Below the pieces are notes generated by a model. The model saw only the letters and a program-made list of their open reading frames with translations. It was not told the DNA's origin and ran no database searches. Position numbers and translations under genes: made by a program. A DNA stretch of 64,000 bases from Triangularia verruculosa (taxonomy: Eukaryota; Ascomycota; Sordariomycetes; Sordariales; Podosporaceae), in the NCBI GenBank assembly GCA_033296885.1, contig MU863964.1, positions 62,001 to 126,000 on the forward strand, read 5' to 3'. Shown piece by piece: positions 12,073 to 23,169 of the stretch (its first letter is position 1; the number at the start of each line of letters is the position of its first letter).

Positions 12073-13363
12073 ATGACTAGTCTTCTTGATGAGCTGCGGG
12101 GACTGAGCTCCGTTGCCTGTGATACTTTAAATGCTGATGGTGAGGGTCCCAGTCTTTATGCATCGAAGCCTCGCTAATTCGACTTTTGATGTACAGTGGC
12201 CTCCAAGTTTGGTCCCTTCGTGGACTGCACCTCCAACCAGGTAAGTCCGAAAGCTTCGTAGCAAATACTGGTGTTGACACTTCTTGGTAGGCCATCGCAT
12301 ACTCGGAACTCAGCAGGGTCAATGGCGATGGCAAGTTGGTGTACGAACGACTCATATACGAGTCCATCGAGGTGGCTCACTGGATGTTCGGCAAGCAGTC
12401 TGATGCCACTCTAGAAGAGCTGGCCGTCGAGCTCATGGTACATCTCACTTTTCTTTTGGCATCCAGGAGACCTTCCAGTAACTAAACTGACATGAACAGA
12501 TGGTCAACCTCGCCCTCCTGATAGCTCCCCACACGACCGGCTGTCTTCACATCCAAACCAACCCCAAACTAGCTTACTCAACCTCCAAAACCATCAAAAA
12601 CGCCGAGAGTAAATGTTTTCCACCCCTCCCCTTTCTTCACAACCAACTCGACACTTAACATGATAACAAAACAGGAATCCACAGCAACTTCTCCCACCTC
12701 TCCCCTTCCACTTCCCCCACGCGAATCTGCATGAAAATCCCCGCCACCTACGAAGGCCTCGCTGCCTGTCGCTTCCTCGAGCAGCGAGGCATCACCACCT
12801 TGGCCACCACCCTCTTCTCCCTCGAGCAAGCCGTCCTGGCAGCAGACTCCGGATGCCGCTACGTCGCACCTTATGTGAACGAACTGAAAGTCCATTTCGA
12901 GCCAGGATACGTCGACCCCACCAGAGCCGACTCCCTCCTCCTCTGCGGGCTGATCCAAGAGTACTTCTCCCGCCTGGGGGCGCAGAGAGGGAGGCCGGTC
13001 AAGACCGAGGTCATGGCTGCTAGCTTTACAAATGTGGAGGAAGTTATGCAGCTGGCGGGGATCAGGAATGTTACGGTGTCGCCCGGGTTGTTGGAGCAAC
13101 TTGCTGGGACGAGGGCGGAGGGGTGGACGGGGGCTACGGTGGGGATGGTGGAGAGGTTTGCGGGGGGGTTGGAGGATGAGGGGAGGGCAAGGGGGTTGGA
13201 GAGGTTGGTGATGGAGGGGGATGAGGCAGGGTGGAGGATGGCGTTTACGAGGTGTGAGGAGGGGAGGGCGGAGGGGAAGTTGATACAGGCGCTGAATATC
13301 TTTGCGGATGTGCAGGAGAGATTGGAGGAGGTTGTCAGGCGGGGGGTGAAGCAGGGGGCGTGA
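12073..13363 (+). CDS. Transaldolase-family enzyme
   Basis: Five exons, 12073..12139, 12197..12240, 12291..12437, 12500..12608 and 12675..13363, encode 351 residues. All introns are 50-66 nt with GT..AG ends. The class I aldolase Schiff-base lysine is in CMKIPATYEG, which aligns with the KIPxTxEG motif of transaldolases. Family-like blocks on either side are TTLFSLEQAVLAADSGCRYV and, after AAPYVNEL, the TEVMAASF strand. Transaldolases move a three-carbon dihydroxyacetone unit between sugar phosphates in the non-oxidative pentose phosphate pathway, in the cytosol. The protein is more divergent than a housekeeping TAL1 and may be the second, fungus-specific type, so its substrate is uncertain. 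Third codon positions switch from mostly C to mostly G at about 13030. The start is the first in-frame ATG; exon 1 is only 67 nt. Confidence 0.88.
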
Positions 13364-14508
13364 GGGGAATACGGAGGCTGCGGAGAGAGATGGTGATGGG
13401 GTTTCGCTGTAGATTGTAGCTGTCTGCAAGAGAACCAGTGAGTGACCACACAACCAACAAGGGAGAATGGCCCCAAATCATACTCTACTTCACTGACAGA
13501 GATTGAGCCTGGTTGCGTACCTAAACGAAATGAGTGAAGCAAGACCTCCTCGGTCAGCGACCAATCCCTTCAGTTAGTTGGTGACCGACCATATATCAAC
13601 GTTCTATTTTGAGCCAGTGAAAAACCCCGATCCAAGTCTCGGTGAGATAGCTATTCAACTTCTTCCTTGTGACAGATCCCCACATCACCATCCAAGTGTA
13701 AGTCCTAGAAAACGCGATGTTGCGGCACGGCCATGTATCAAGACATCCAACACCAACTTGCACTTGGCGATTCAATGCAACACGACTCCACCAAAAAGAC
13801 ACATCATGGAAAGCAATTCAAAACTAAACCAATGTAATAATTCCAACGGCACATTCACTCCACATCAAGTCAGAAATCCACTATGACGACGGTCTGTAGG
13901 TCCAAATGCCCAACGAGCTGATGGGCTGCAGCTGAGTAGGCGGGGGCCGGTTTCAGGGTGCTTTGCCGCCGTTACCATTTTGTCTGTTACGCATCACTGT
14001 CCGTTCAGTTCTTTGCCAGTTGGGTGCATTCCCATTTTCAGAGATGTGTTGTTTCGCGATGAGGATTTGATTTTCAGCTGGGCTGCAAGAAGGGAGGTGT
14101 AATATTCTACTGGATTGTTGTTGCTGGCAATAAAGAGGTCATGCATTGAGCAAGGTAACTCCATGAGGTAAGATCTGTGATCAAAGCTCGATACATGACG
14201 GCCCCAAGGCAGTGGGATATCCTCGAGCGTGTGCTGTGCCTGAAGACGGACGGAGTCAAGTTCTCGCCGGCTGATGGGCTGTGCAAGTGTCGGAACAAAA
14301 CATCTTCTACCTATATTACCATGGTATCTGTGTGCAGTTGATTGCATAGTGAATATAATATACCTCACAATTAGAACTGTGTCAGCAGAATCTGTTCCAT
14401 CATAATAATAGAATTGCAAAAAAAAAAATGAAAATAAACTACCTTTCCTTCGTACTAGGGAGGTGGTAGACTGAGCAAAAATGAAGTGCTTCAGAAGAGA
14501 AGATATAG
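13364..14508. other. Intergenic region before the tRNA gene
   Basis: About 1.1 kb of 3' flank of the transaldolase-like gene plus tRNA flank. It has A/T-rich patches (14330-14450, including a nine-A run). No domain-bearing frame, repeat array or element ends were seen. Confidence 0.5.
14477..14481 (-). terminator. Candidate RNA polymerase III terminator of tRNA-Pro
   Basis: The first run of five T on the tRNA strand lies about 28 nt beyond the tRNA 3' end. Pol III terminates at T4 or longer. No closer T run is present. Confidence 0.5.
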
Positions 14509-14599
14509 GGGGCCACCCGGGGATTGAACCCGGGACCTCTCGCAAGCAATGCTATAGGGTGAACCCTAAGCGAGAATCATACCACTAGACCAGCGGCCC
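14509..14599 (-). tRNA. tRNA-Pro(AGG) with a ~19-nt intron
   Basis: The minus strand folds into a full cloverleaf. The acceptor stem GGGCCGC pairs with GTGGCCC, with one G-U pair. The D-arm contains GGTCTAGTGGTATGA. The anticodon stem CTCGC/GCGAG encloses TTAGGG, so the anticodon is AGG (Pro). The T-arm CCGGG/CCCGG encloses TTCAATC. The anticodon loop is expanded by about 19 nt after the position following the anticodon, the canonical place for a nuclear tRNA intron removed by the tRNA splicing endonuclease. CCA is not encoded, as expected in eukaryotes. The A- and B-box internal promoters are intact. Confidence 0.95.
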
Positions 14600-15243
14600 T
14601 TGTTTTGTTGTTGGGAATAGCTGAGGGTATTTTGGCTTTTCCCGTGTGTGTGGGTTTTGTGGAGTCTTGGTACCGACCGGCATGACTCAGTCCGAGTTCC
14701 TTCTCTTGTCACTCACCACCACTCTCTGGACAAAGTATAGCCGGATGTCCCAGGGCTTTAATGCTCGCTTCGAATGTGTATGAAAACCGACACAAGCCCG
14801 GCTTGTCAAAGGCACCATCGTGCAATGAAAAGAATACATTAACAAACACACCAGCCCCCATCACCAGATCTTGAATTCCATTATCATCTACCTCCCCCAA
14901 ACCGATAAGTTATACACAAATCATCATCATCCCATTGCCAAGCACTCCGTAACAAAAATGAACAAACCCCTTCGGTAATCAGCAACAGCGACCGTCCAAC
15001 CGGTCCTGCAAAACAATGATGTAATGTGTATGTTGATATAACAAAGGAACACAAGCCCGCCCATACCCCAACTAAGCAAACCCAAACTACCCAGCCCGGC
15101 AGTTCACCGGAAAAAAACTCCACAACTCCAATAATCAACATCTTCCAGAGCAGGTTTCCTGTTGTAGCCGTGATATGCAATCCCGCTTCCCATCCAACAC
15201 TCCCCCAAACCCAACTACCGCCACCCCATGCTCGGCCTGCTCC
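14600..15243. other. Intergenic region between tRNA and kinesin 3' end
   Basis: About 640 nt of A/C-rich sequence that is probably the kinesin 3' UTR. No gene or repeat seen. Confidence 0.5.
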
Positions 15244-18200
15244 TCAAGCTCCCGCCTCCTGTCCTTGTCCGCTATCCTGTTGCCCCGAAAAAGCCTGAAT
15301 GGTAACCCTTCTAGCTTTCCCATCCCCAATTCCCGGCAATGGCACCCCGTCAATCCCCGGGAACGGCCCCCGCTGCCTTGCCCTCGAGCTTCCAGGACTG
15401 TGACCGCCATTGTTCCTTTCATGCAGCCTCAGGCTTCCTCCCATGTTCATCCTCCTCGCTTGACCCTGTGTAAGTCTCCCGTTCGTCCCCGCCGAAGCCA
15501 CAGCGCTGTTCAGGCTCAGGAAGGACAATTCCCCTCCCTTACCCGGGGGAGAGCAGTTAATAGGCGGCGACTTCCTCCTCTCAGCGCTCCCGCGGCGATG
15601 GCGCGAGATACCGTTGGATGCGGCTGCCGACGTTGATGGTCCTGAGTAGGACAGCGAGACGCGATGTCCCGAGACTGACCCAACTGACGATACGCGCTTG
15701 GCGTTCGAAGAGGCCGTGCCAGACATCAGAGACAGGCGTTCCTTTCGCTTGGCTGAGTGTAGAGCAGTTCTGATCTTCAGAGGGTCAAGAGTGGACGACT
15801 CCGTGTCGGAGCCGGAGCCTAGAGATGCTCTTGGCAACCTGGAAGCCGTTGATGGCGACAGACGCTGCGGTTGTGGTGGCTGCGGTGGCTCGTTTTCGAT
15901 AAGAGTAGAAAGCATAGAATTGTTGGAAATCTTGGGGCTCACACTGCGGTATTGCGGAGGCGACAAGCTGTTCCCTGCTCTACTTACGGGGATGCTTCGC
16001 AGCGGAGAGGGCTTGTCCTCAATGTCGCTCGATCCTGTCAGGTTTAGCGAGAAGGTTGGTGGCGGCGGAGAGCTAGTGCCGATCTGTGAAGTGCGCGATT
16101 TGGACAAGAAGCCGGCTTGGAACCGGTTCGTCGAGGGTTTGCTGACGTGGAGGGACGATACATCGGGCAGCGAGAATGTCGAGTCGTCAGGATTCGGAAG
16201 ATCGCGGACTGTGGGTGCGGGAACTGGGGCTGGGGCTTCCTTGGGCGGCGAATCCGGGTGGCTGAGGTATGAGGGAACCGGGGGAGGAGCCGGAGGGGAC
16301 TTTGCGGTGGTATCGGTAAGGGAGGCTTCGGCCGGGGAAGAAAACTTCTGGGGCGTCTTCTCGAAGTCAGCCAGGGTTCCATCCTCCGTCTCGTCATCGC
16401 GCCAGCGGACAGAGTTCTTCTTCTTGGCAGGCGTGAAAGACACACCCTTCCTGGCGGTGCCGACCTTACGGCGTCGTGGGGATGAAGCTCTCATCGGAGA
16501 AACAGGTACCTGCTGTTGTGCTGTCGACAGTGCGGCCAGACCTAGGGGTGCCGGGATGGGCTTGACATTATGAACGTTGAGCGATTTCTTACGCTTAGGG
16601 GTTCCGCGCTTGGTCGGTGGGAACAGCTCGACGGGCATCATGGATCCGTCCGGTTTGACAACGTGGGAGGCCGCCGAGTATCCAGTTTCCAGTAGACGGT
16701 TAATGATTCCCTTGGCGTGAGTAATGGCTTCTTCCTCGCTCATATCGAGCGTTTCAGACAGCGACGACAGGATCTCGAACTGAGCTGTCATCAGTACCTG
16801 AAGCACAGCCGCATCACCGGCCTTGTCCTGCTCCAATACTTCCCAGTAGGCATCCCGCATGAACGCCGTCTTCAGTGACTCCGCTTCCCGTGTCAGGGCA
16901 TCTCTCTCTGACGTGTCAACAACCCCATCACCCTTTGGCAGCTGTCCAAGACTGTGGTACAGTGCTGAATCCAACGCCCTCTCCCAGTTTGATCTTTCCA
17001 TCTTTTGTCGAATATGGTGTCTGCTGCTCTCCAGCTCCACCAGAATCCCATGCGCTGTCTTGCGCATGGCCGCCAAGTTAGATGGCATCGCGCCCTCGTC
17101 ACCCCTGGAATCGCACACAGTATCAAAAGCCGCAATCCACGCTGACAGCAATCCACATCTTCTTTCGAAGACCTTGAGCTTCTTCATCATGTTGACCTTC
17201 TCCTGTCTCTCCTGCGCCGCGTTTTCATAAGCAGCACGTAATCTGGCAACTCCCTCCTTGACAATCCCGTCCCGTTTGTCCATCTGCTTCTGAAACTTTC
17301 CAAAAAAGATCTTCTCAGCATCTTTCTGTTGCGCCTTCAACTCGTTGATCATAGCCATTTGCTCGTCAATCTTGACCAAAAAGTCCTTGACGTGGCGGTT
17401 GACATTGAAGACATTGCGGGTCACCTTGGTCTGGATGTTCTTGGCGCGATTCGCGTACCGGAGCGTGTTCTGAGTCTCGTCAAAGTGCTCACTCGAAGGA
17501 CTGACACACACAATCATGACTGTTTTGCAGTTACCGCCCAGCGAGAACTTCAAAAGACGTGTGAGCTTGCTGTTGCGGTATGGAACGTGGTTCTTCTTTC
17601 GTGGGTCGCAGAGCGCATTGATGCAGCTGCCAAGAGCAAGCAGCGACTTGTTGATATTGGCACCTTCAATCAATCTCTCGCCTCTATTCTTCGTAGCACT
17701 CGCACGCTCACTTCCGGCAAGATCGATGATGCTGAGGGTGGCCATGGTATGTGGCTCGTTGATATCGGCATTTCGGTCCTTCTGGGCGACGTTGATCTGA
17801 AGCACGGCGTGGGATCGGGAAGAGACGGCGTTGGCCGCTGTAGGAGATACCGTGCGATACTCGTTACCCTGCACTATCATATCCATAACCTCCTGCACGT
17901 TGTTGGGGCGATGGCTGGTGAGGCCTGGTACCGAGACAGCCTGGTTCGAGTCCTCGCGCAGCATCAGCCCTTGCTTGCTTCCACCGGGAAGCAACAGATC
18001 GCGGATCGTTTCATTGTAGATTTCGAGGTAGGATAGAGTGATCTCGGTATGCTTCTCATCGCTGCGCTCCTGAATCTTTTCGAACAACTCCTGCATTGTC
18101 AAGAAAATAATACCCGGCGACTGCGGTGTGCCTGTGATGGTGTGTGTCTTGCCGCAGCCGGTGGCGCCGTAGGCAAATACAGTGGCATTGTATCCGTCCA

Positions 18201-18736
18201 GAACGTTGTCCAGTAACCCCCTGGTTGTTCCTTCGTACAGGTCGGCCTGTGTCGCATTTTCGTCGAAAACTCTGTCGAAAGCAAAGACCTGGTCCTTGAC
18301 CTTCTTTCCGCGCGGAACGACTGATCGGGAGAACTTCTGGACCGGGTTGTCCTCGGGTGGATCGAAAACTCTGCAGAGTGGTAAGCTCGTGTGTAAGATC
18401 TGGCAGCGTTTGTCGGCACGTACAAGCATCTGTCGTCGACGACCTTGATGACGGATCTGAGCCCACGCTGGTGCAGCTTGGGGGTGGGAGCGGCGGCGAG
18501 GGAGCCATCGCCGAGAAAAACTGTGCTATCGTCGTTCCTGACTCTGTTTCGGTTGTCAGTTTGTGCACTCAGGTTGCTCGAGGCTACGAGAAGGGATATG
18601 CTCACAGTTGCGCAGCTTCTCGGATGGTAAAAGGCCGCACTCGCACTATTTCCCGTCAGTAAACAAACACCCCGCCAGAATCTCTCCTCCGGTGCACCAT
18701 ACCTGCGACCATAATAGACGAGGCATTGGGATCCAT
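15244..18736 (-). CDS. KIP3: Kinesin-8 motor protein (Kip3/KipB-like)
   Basis: Four exons, 18736..18703, 18645..18606, 18543..18424 and 18370..15244, encode 1106 residues. The two tiny first exons restore the canonical start MDPNASSIMVAVRVRPFTIR. The joins ..AAQL-VRNDDS and ..DDRCL-VFDPPEDN are in frame with good donors (GTATGG, GTGAGC, GTACGT). The N-terminal motor domain has P-loop GATGCGKT (about 133-140), switch I SSRSH (about 248-252) and switch II DLAGSER (about 281-287). The neck region and a predicted helical segment follow to about residue 560. A long Ser/Pro/Lys-rich tail completes the protein. The motor sequence and overall layout fit kinesin-8, the plus-end-directed microtubule depolymerase that limits spindle and cytoplasmic microtubule length and positions nuclei. 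It acts on microtubule plus ends. The basic tail could be a microtubule-binding or nuclear-localisation region. Confidence 0.93.
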
Positions 18737-19336
18737 CTCGGGCCCTCTGGGTGCCAGCCGCCCTCGGAGTGCGGGCGACCTGGCAGATGGTGGGACAACA
18801 AAGCCGTCAACAAAGGGTAGTCGGTCGTCGTATTGTTCTGGCGGTGTGGATGTTGGTGTATGTGATGCGACAAGATAAGTAAAACAAACAAGAAAAGAGC
18901 GAAAAGGAAAGTAAGGGCACCGTTGCCTCTGTCGGGATCAGGTCAGTCGAACACAAGACTTCCAGAAGGAAAGACAGGGACAGGCGACTCCGGCGAGAGC
19001 GAAAGAAATGACGTCCCGGTCCTGGTTCATTCTCGTGTGGGCTCTTCCTGAAAGTCTGAGGGCTGCTGCGATTGGCGCATTCTGCTGTTTTGGACACTCC
19101 ACTATTTGGTTTCCACAGCGACGTGGCTAGTGCCGTCTGTGCTGGCAAAGCCCCACGCTAGCCCCGCCCTGCTCCAGGCACAAAACGGCTTGGCACCGCT
19201 GCGTACCTGACGACACTTGGGGGCCAATGCTTGTTTTGACCTGCTGAAGTCCCCTTCACTTACACCACCACGCCGTGGATAAAATAATTGGTACTGCAAG
19301 CCAGGATTACACCTTCAAAATAATAGAAAAGACCTA
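18737..19336. other. Kinesin upstream region
   Basis: About 600 nt upstream of the kinesin start. Frames here (81-113 codons) overlap its promoter and show no domain. No RNA gene seen. Confidence 0.5.
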
Positions 19337-19499
19337 ACAACTATCTTCTTTAGGCTTATTACTATCTTTTCACACGGTAAAAGTATCTTATAACGTATTC
19401 TTAATATCTTCTAAGGCCTATCAACTATCTTTTAAGGCCTAAACTATCTTTTAAAGCTTATCAACTATCTTTTAAGGCCTATTAACTATCTTTCAATAC
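19337..19499. repeat. AT-rich minisatellite, ~8 diverged copies of a 20-21-nt unit
   Basis: Eight imperfect tandem copies built on AACTATCTTTTAAGGCCTAT. The last four copies are nearly identical and the first four have drifted. The unit contains the palindrome AGGCCT. The tract is sharply more A/T-rich than the flanking genes. It lies between the kinesin promoter and the 3' end of the GH115 gene. Confidence 0.85.
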
Positions 19500-19712
19500 T
19501 ATATTCCCCCTTTGCAGTGCCAGTTTTCTTGTCCAGGATGTGACCACCAACCAGACTCACTCTCAGACGGTTCAAAAAGAAGGTACCTAGCCTTAAGAGG
19601 TTTGCAATATATCGTTCAAGATATGCATTTATTCCCTACATATACGGAGCGGAAGATAAAATTATCCTCATTTCCGTTTACTCATTCAGCTTCATCAACA
19701 CATTAACCCTCC

Positions 19713-22700
19713 TCAAGCCAAGACCGCCCTCTTATGTCCATGTCCATGTCCATGCTCCTCACTCTTCCACCCACCAATAGTATCGACCTCGTTCAAGAAC
19801 GTTGTACCGTTGTAACTTCCCAGCTCATCCCGCCCCACCAAGAAGCTCTCAGGAGGACCAAGATAGCTCTCCCTCACACCACCAACATCAATCACCACCT
19901 TCTGCAACACAATCCCCGGCATCAGTGCCCAAACCTTGAGCGTATAGGCTCCCTCCTTCGGCACCTCAAAGATGCTCGTGGTGTATCTGTTTCTGGCACC
20001 CCAAACAGCATCAGCAACAGCCGACTGCCAGCCCGCCGGCATGCCCGTTCCAACAGTAGGTCCGACAGGTCTAACATTCACGACCTTCTCCTCGCCCTCC
20101 TTGGGGTAAAGCGCAACGGCGTACTCCAATGGGTTGTAATCACCCAGGTAATTAAGCGCCGGGGAGATGTAAAGCGTGACATTCGCCGCCGAGTGGTTGC
20201 TGAAGAAGTAGACATCATACTCCAACGCCGGAGCAGTTTCCACCGTCAACTTCTCAGTATTGAGAGGAACCATACCAACGCCCGACCCAGTCCGGCCGAA
20301 GCGGGGGAAAACCTCGTAAGTAACGTTGTTCTTGTTCCACTCCGACTCCTCCTTTGGCGGGACTATTATGGCCTTGAAGTTCGATCCAGAGATGGAGATG
20401 TGGCCGTCGGACTCGACAAAGCCCTCGGTGAAGTTGGAGGGGAGGGAACGGAGCTTGACAGGGACGTTGACGCGGGGAAGGCCAAAGCCGTATCTATCCA
20501 TCCCGCGGCAAGGCGTGGTGACGTTGATAGGAACGGTCGAAGAGTTGATCTGGGGGTGGTGCCAGTCAATGGTGATGTATACCCTTGTATCGGCGGTGTT
20601 GGGACCAACAGTGCCGTTGTACTGGGAGAGCTTCACCCACGGTTGCCAGGGGGCAGCGTTCCAGACACAATCTTCGGTGCCGCGGGAGAAGACGTCGAAG
20701 TAGCGGGTGATGGGGCCATATGGTTCCATGACTGGGACGGAAACCTGGTTGGCGCTGTTGGGGTGGTACTTGTCATCACCTTGAACGGTGGCGTTAGAAC
20801 CCTCAACGCCAATGCCAACATGACCGGCGAGGGACGCGAAATCGGTCTGCACATGAACCATAGCAGGAAGCGTATTCCTCATCGGCTGCTGCCAGTACCC
20901 ATCAAATCCGAGATGCGTTTGATCCATGAAATGCTTCCACTTCCCATCAAGCAGGTTATCCCACCTCCTCGTGAGATTAGCATCATCGGAAGACCAAGAC
21001 AGCACCTCCGAAATCACCTTATTCGCAGCATTCCTCTTCTGACCCGAATAAAACATATTCCTCGCCCCTCCAATCTGGATCTTGTTCACAATCTCACCCG
21101 CCAAAATCGGGTGAAGGATCGTCTGGAAGTACGTCGGCTGCTGCTCAGCGGGCAAATCATCATAAACCGCCTGAGCATCGGCATGCAGCTCCGCCCACTG
21201 GTGCAGCACGGCATCCGCTTCACCGTAGTTGATCTGCGAATAGACATGCGGCTCGATAAGCTCAAACTTCCTCCTGGCAGCAAGCATGCCATATCTCTCC
21301 AGAATGTCGCCAATGTGAGCAGCATGCTTGGGACCGTACTCCCTCGTGGCGAAAAGCCTGGCCCATTCCTCGGTGCTGTCCTTGTGCCAGCGCTTGTAGT
21401 CGTACGCCAAGTCGAAATAGTGGCTGATGGGGACCTCGAGGGCCTTCATGTCGCCGACGTTGACAATCCAGATTCTGTCCGCGCCACGGGCAGCAGATAA
21501 GTGCATCTGCTCGGTGGTCTTGGAGAGCTGGTTGGTGTTGATCCACTTGTAACTCCGCGTGTCACCGACGTAATCAAAGTGATAATACACACCCGCACCG
21601 CCAGAACGTTCGGTCTCGTTGAGAAGCGGCAGTCTGCGAACATTGCCCCAGTTGTCGTCCGCCCACAGGAAAGTAATATCCTCGGGGACCTCAAGGCCGG
21701 CGAACAGGTAGGTCATGACCTCCTTGTACAAGCACCACGCCTGCGGCACCGTGGTGATATCATCAACCTCGAGGCCCTCGGCCATGATCGTGCGCTGGTT
21801 CTCAACCAAAATAGTCAACATCTCCACAATGTGCTCAACACCAAGACCCTCAATGTGAGTATCACCAGTCCCGCGCATGCCGACAGTCCACAAGCTGTTG
21901 CGAGCATAGGGCTTGGCTCTCTGAACACCATACCGGAAGTACTCATCAATGGTCTTGTTGTTCTCGTTGTAAGCCCATGGCATCGGGTAAAACTTGCCGA
22001 ACTCGTTCTGGGCGCGCATGAGAGGCTCAGTGTGCGAGGTACCGAGCACGATCTCGAAGGCATCGGCCAAAGGCTGGTTGCCTGGGTCGTCAACCATGAA
22101 CATGGTTGCCCAGAGAGCAGGCCAGAGGTAGTTTGCACGGTTGCGGAGGAGAACCTCAAAGATAAGACTGTAGAAGGCCGGGCCATAGCCAGGGCCGTAC
22201 GGCGTATCCTTCCAGTGAGACGCAACCCAGTTGGTAAGAGCGGGCTGCTCGTCGTTGAGGAAGAAACCACGGTATTTGACAGTAGGCGAGCCTTGGACCT
22301 TCTTGTTCTTGATCACATACAGGTTCTTGCTCTTCTTGGGCGGTGTATCGGCCCAGAAGTACCATGGGCTGACACCAATCTGCTCGCTCACGTCGTAGAT
22401 GCCATAAATAGTACCACGAGGATCAGCTCCGGCAATGACCAGAGCCTTGGGGGTCCCTGGAACTGGGTTTTCGACCACCTGGCTGGTGAACGCCTCCCAC
22501 TTGCCCTTTGTTTCGGAGACATCAATGGCCCCTGAAGCAATCAGGGCATCGATGATAGATGAATGGCCAATGGTACCGGCGATGATGACAATGTCGGCCG
22601 GGGATGGGTCAGAAAAATCGGGGCCGGTGAAGTTGGCTGTGCCCAAGGTCGAGAACTGCGATGATGTTAGTGCATGAAGCCCCACCTTAAACATCAATGA

Positions 22701-23017
22701 TTACTCACGAAGGTGTTGTTCATGTTGTTGACCGGATTATATGTGTACGTAGCGGGCGCCGCGTTAGCCTCGCCATTGCTAACCGTGTAGTTGATGCCCG
22801 TGACCCTGCCGAAATCACGGGCGAGATCGTGAGCCGCACGAACAACACCCCAGTGCTCATCTGGAGCGACAAGAATCTGACCGGTGGACACAGATCCGCC
22901 GGCAATCTGGAGAACAGAACCCGTCGCGTTGGGGGAGATGATGCGCTCTTGGCCCAGAGCTGCCGCCACGGAGCTGAAGCCGAGCCATAGGGCTCCCTTC
23001 ACGCCCGTTGAGAACAT
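19713..23017 (-). CDS. Secreted GH115 alpha-glucuronidase
   Basis: Two exons, 23017..22709 and 22655..19713, encode 1083 residues, the usual size for glycoside hydrolase family 115. GH115 enzymes remove (4-O-methyl)-glucuronic acid side chains from xylan outside the cell. The N-terminal 22 residues look like a signal peptide (MFSTGVKGALWLGFSSVAAA). GH115-like blocks are GKWEAFTSQVVENPVPGTPK, IAGADPRGTIYGIYDVSE, IGVSPWYFWADTPPKK, the acidic loop FLNDEQPALTNW, WADDNWGNVRRLP and GGAGVYYHFDYVG. Many N-x-S/T sites suggest glycosylation. The C-terminus is a short His-rich tail (HGHGHGHK). The intron has donor GTGAGT and acceptor CGCAG, and the join ..NNTF-FSTL is in phase 0. The start is the first true ATG; an upstream TTG in the same frame is not used. 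Confidence 0.93.
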
Positions 23018-23140
23018 CCTGAGAGGAAAGCTCAATGCTCAGACCGGGACTGCTCAGCCACACCCGGAGAAAGGGGTAATAGGATGGAGAAGGGTGAACA
23101 AGCAAGAGGTCGGACACATCCGGGGAAGGCATACAGTACA

Positions 23141-23169
23141 TGATATAATATATCCAGCTTCCTGGATAT
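23141..23169 (-). promoter_or_regulatory. TATA-like sequence and perfect hairpin in the GH115 promoter
   Basis: About 125-155 nt upstream of the GH115 ATG, the coding strand has TATATTATATC. It overlaps a perfect 8-bp inverted repeat, ATATCCAG-CTTC-CTGGATAT (23150-23169). The position suits a TATA element. The palindrome could bind a dimeric regulator, but this is inference. Confidence 0.4.

Noticed and set aside
19734..21500. 588-codon plus-strand frame
   Set aside because: Antisense shadow of the GH115 gene, which has full family motifs, a signal peptide and the right length.
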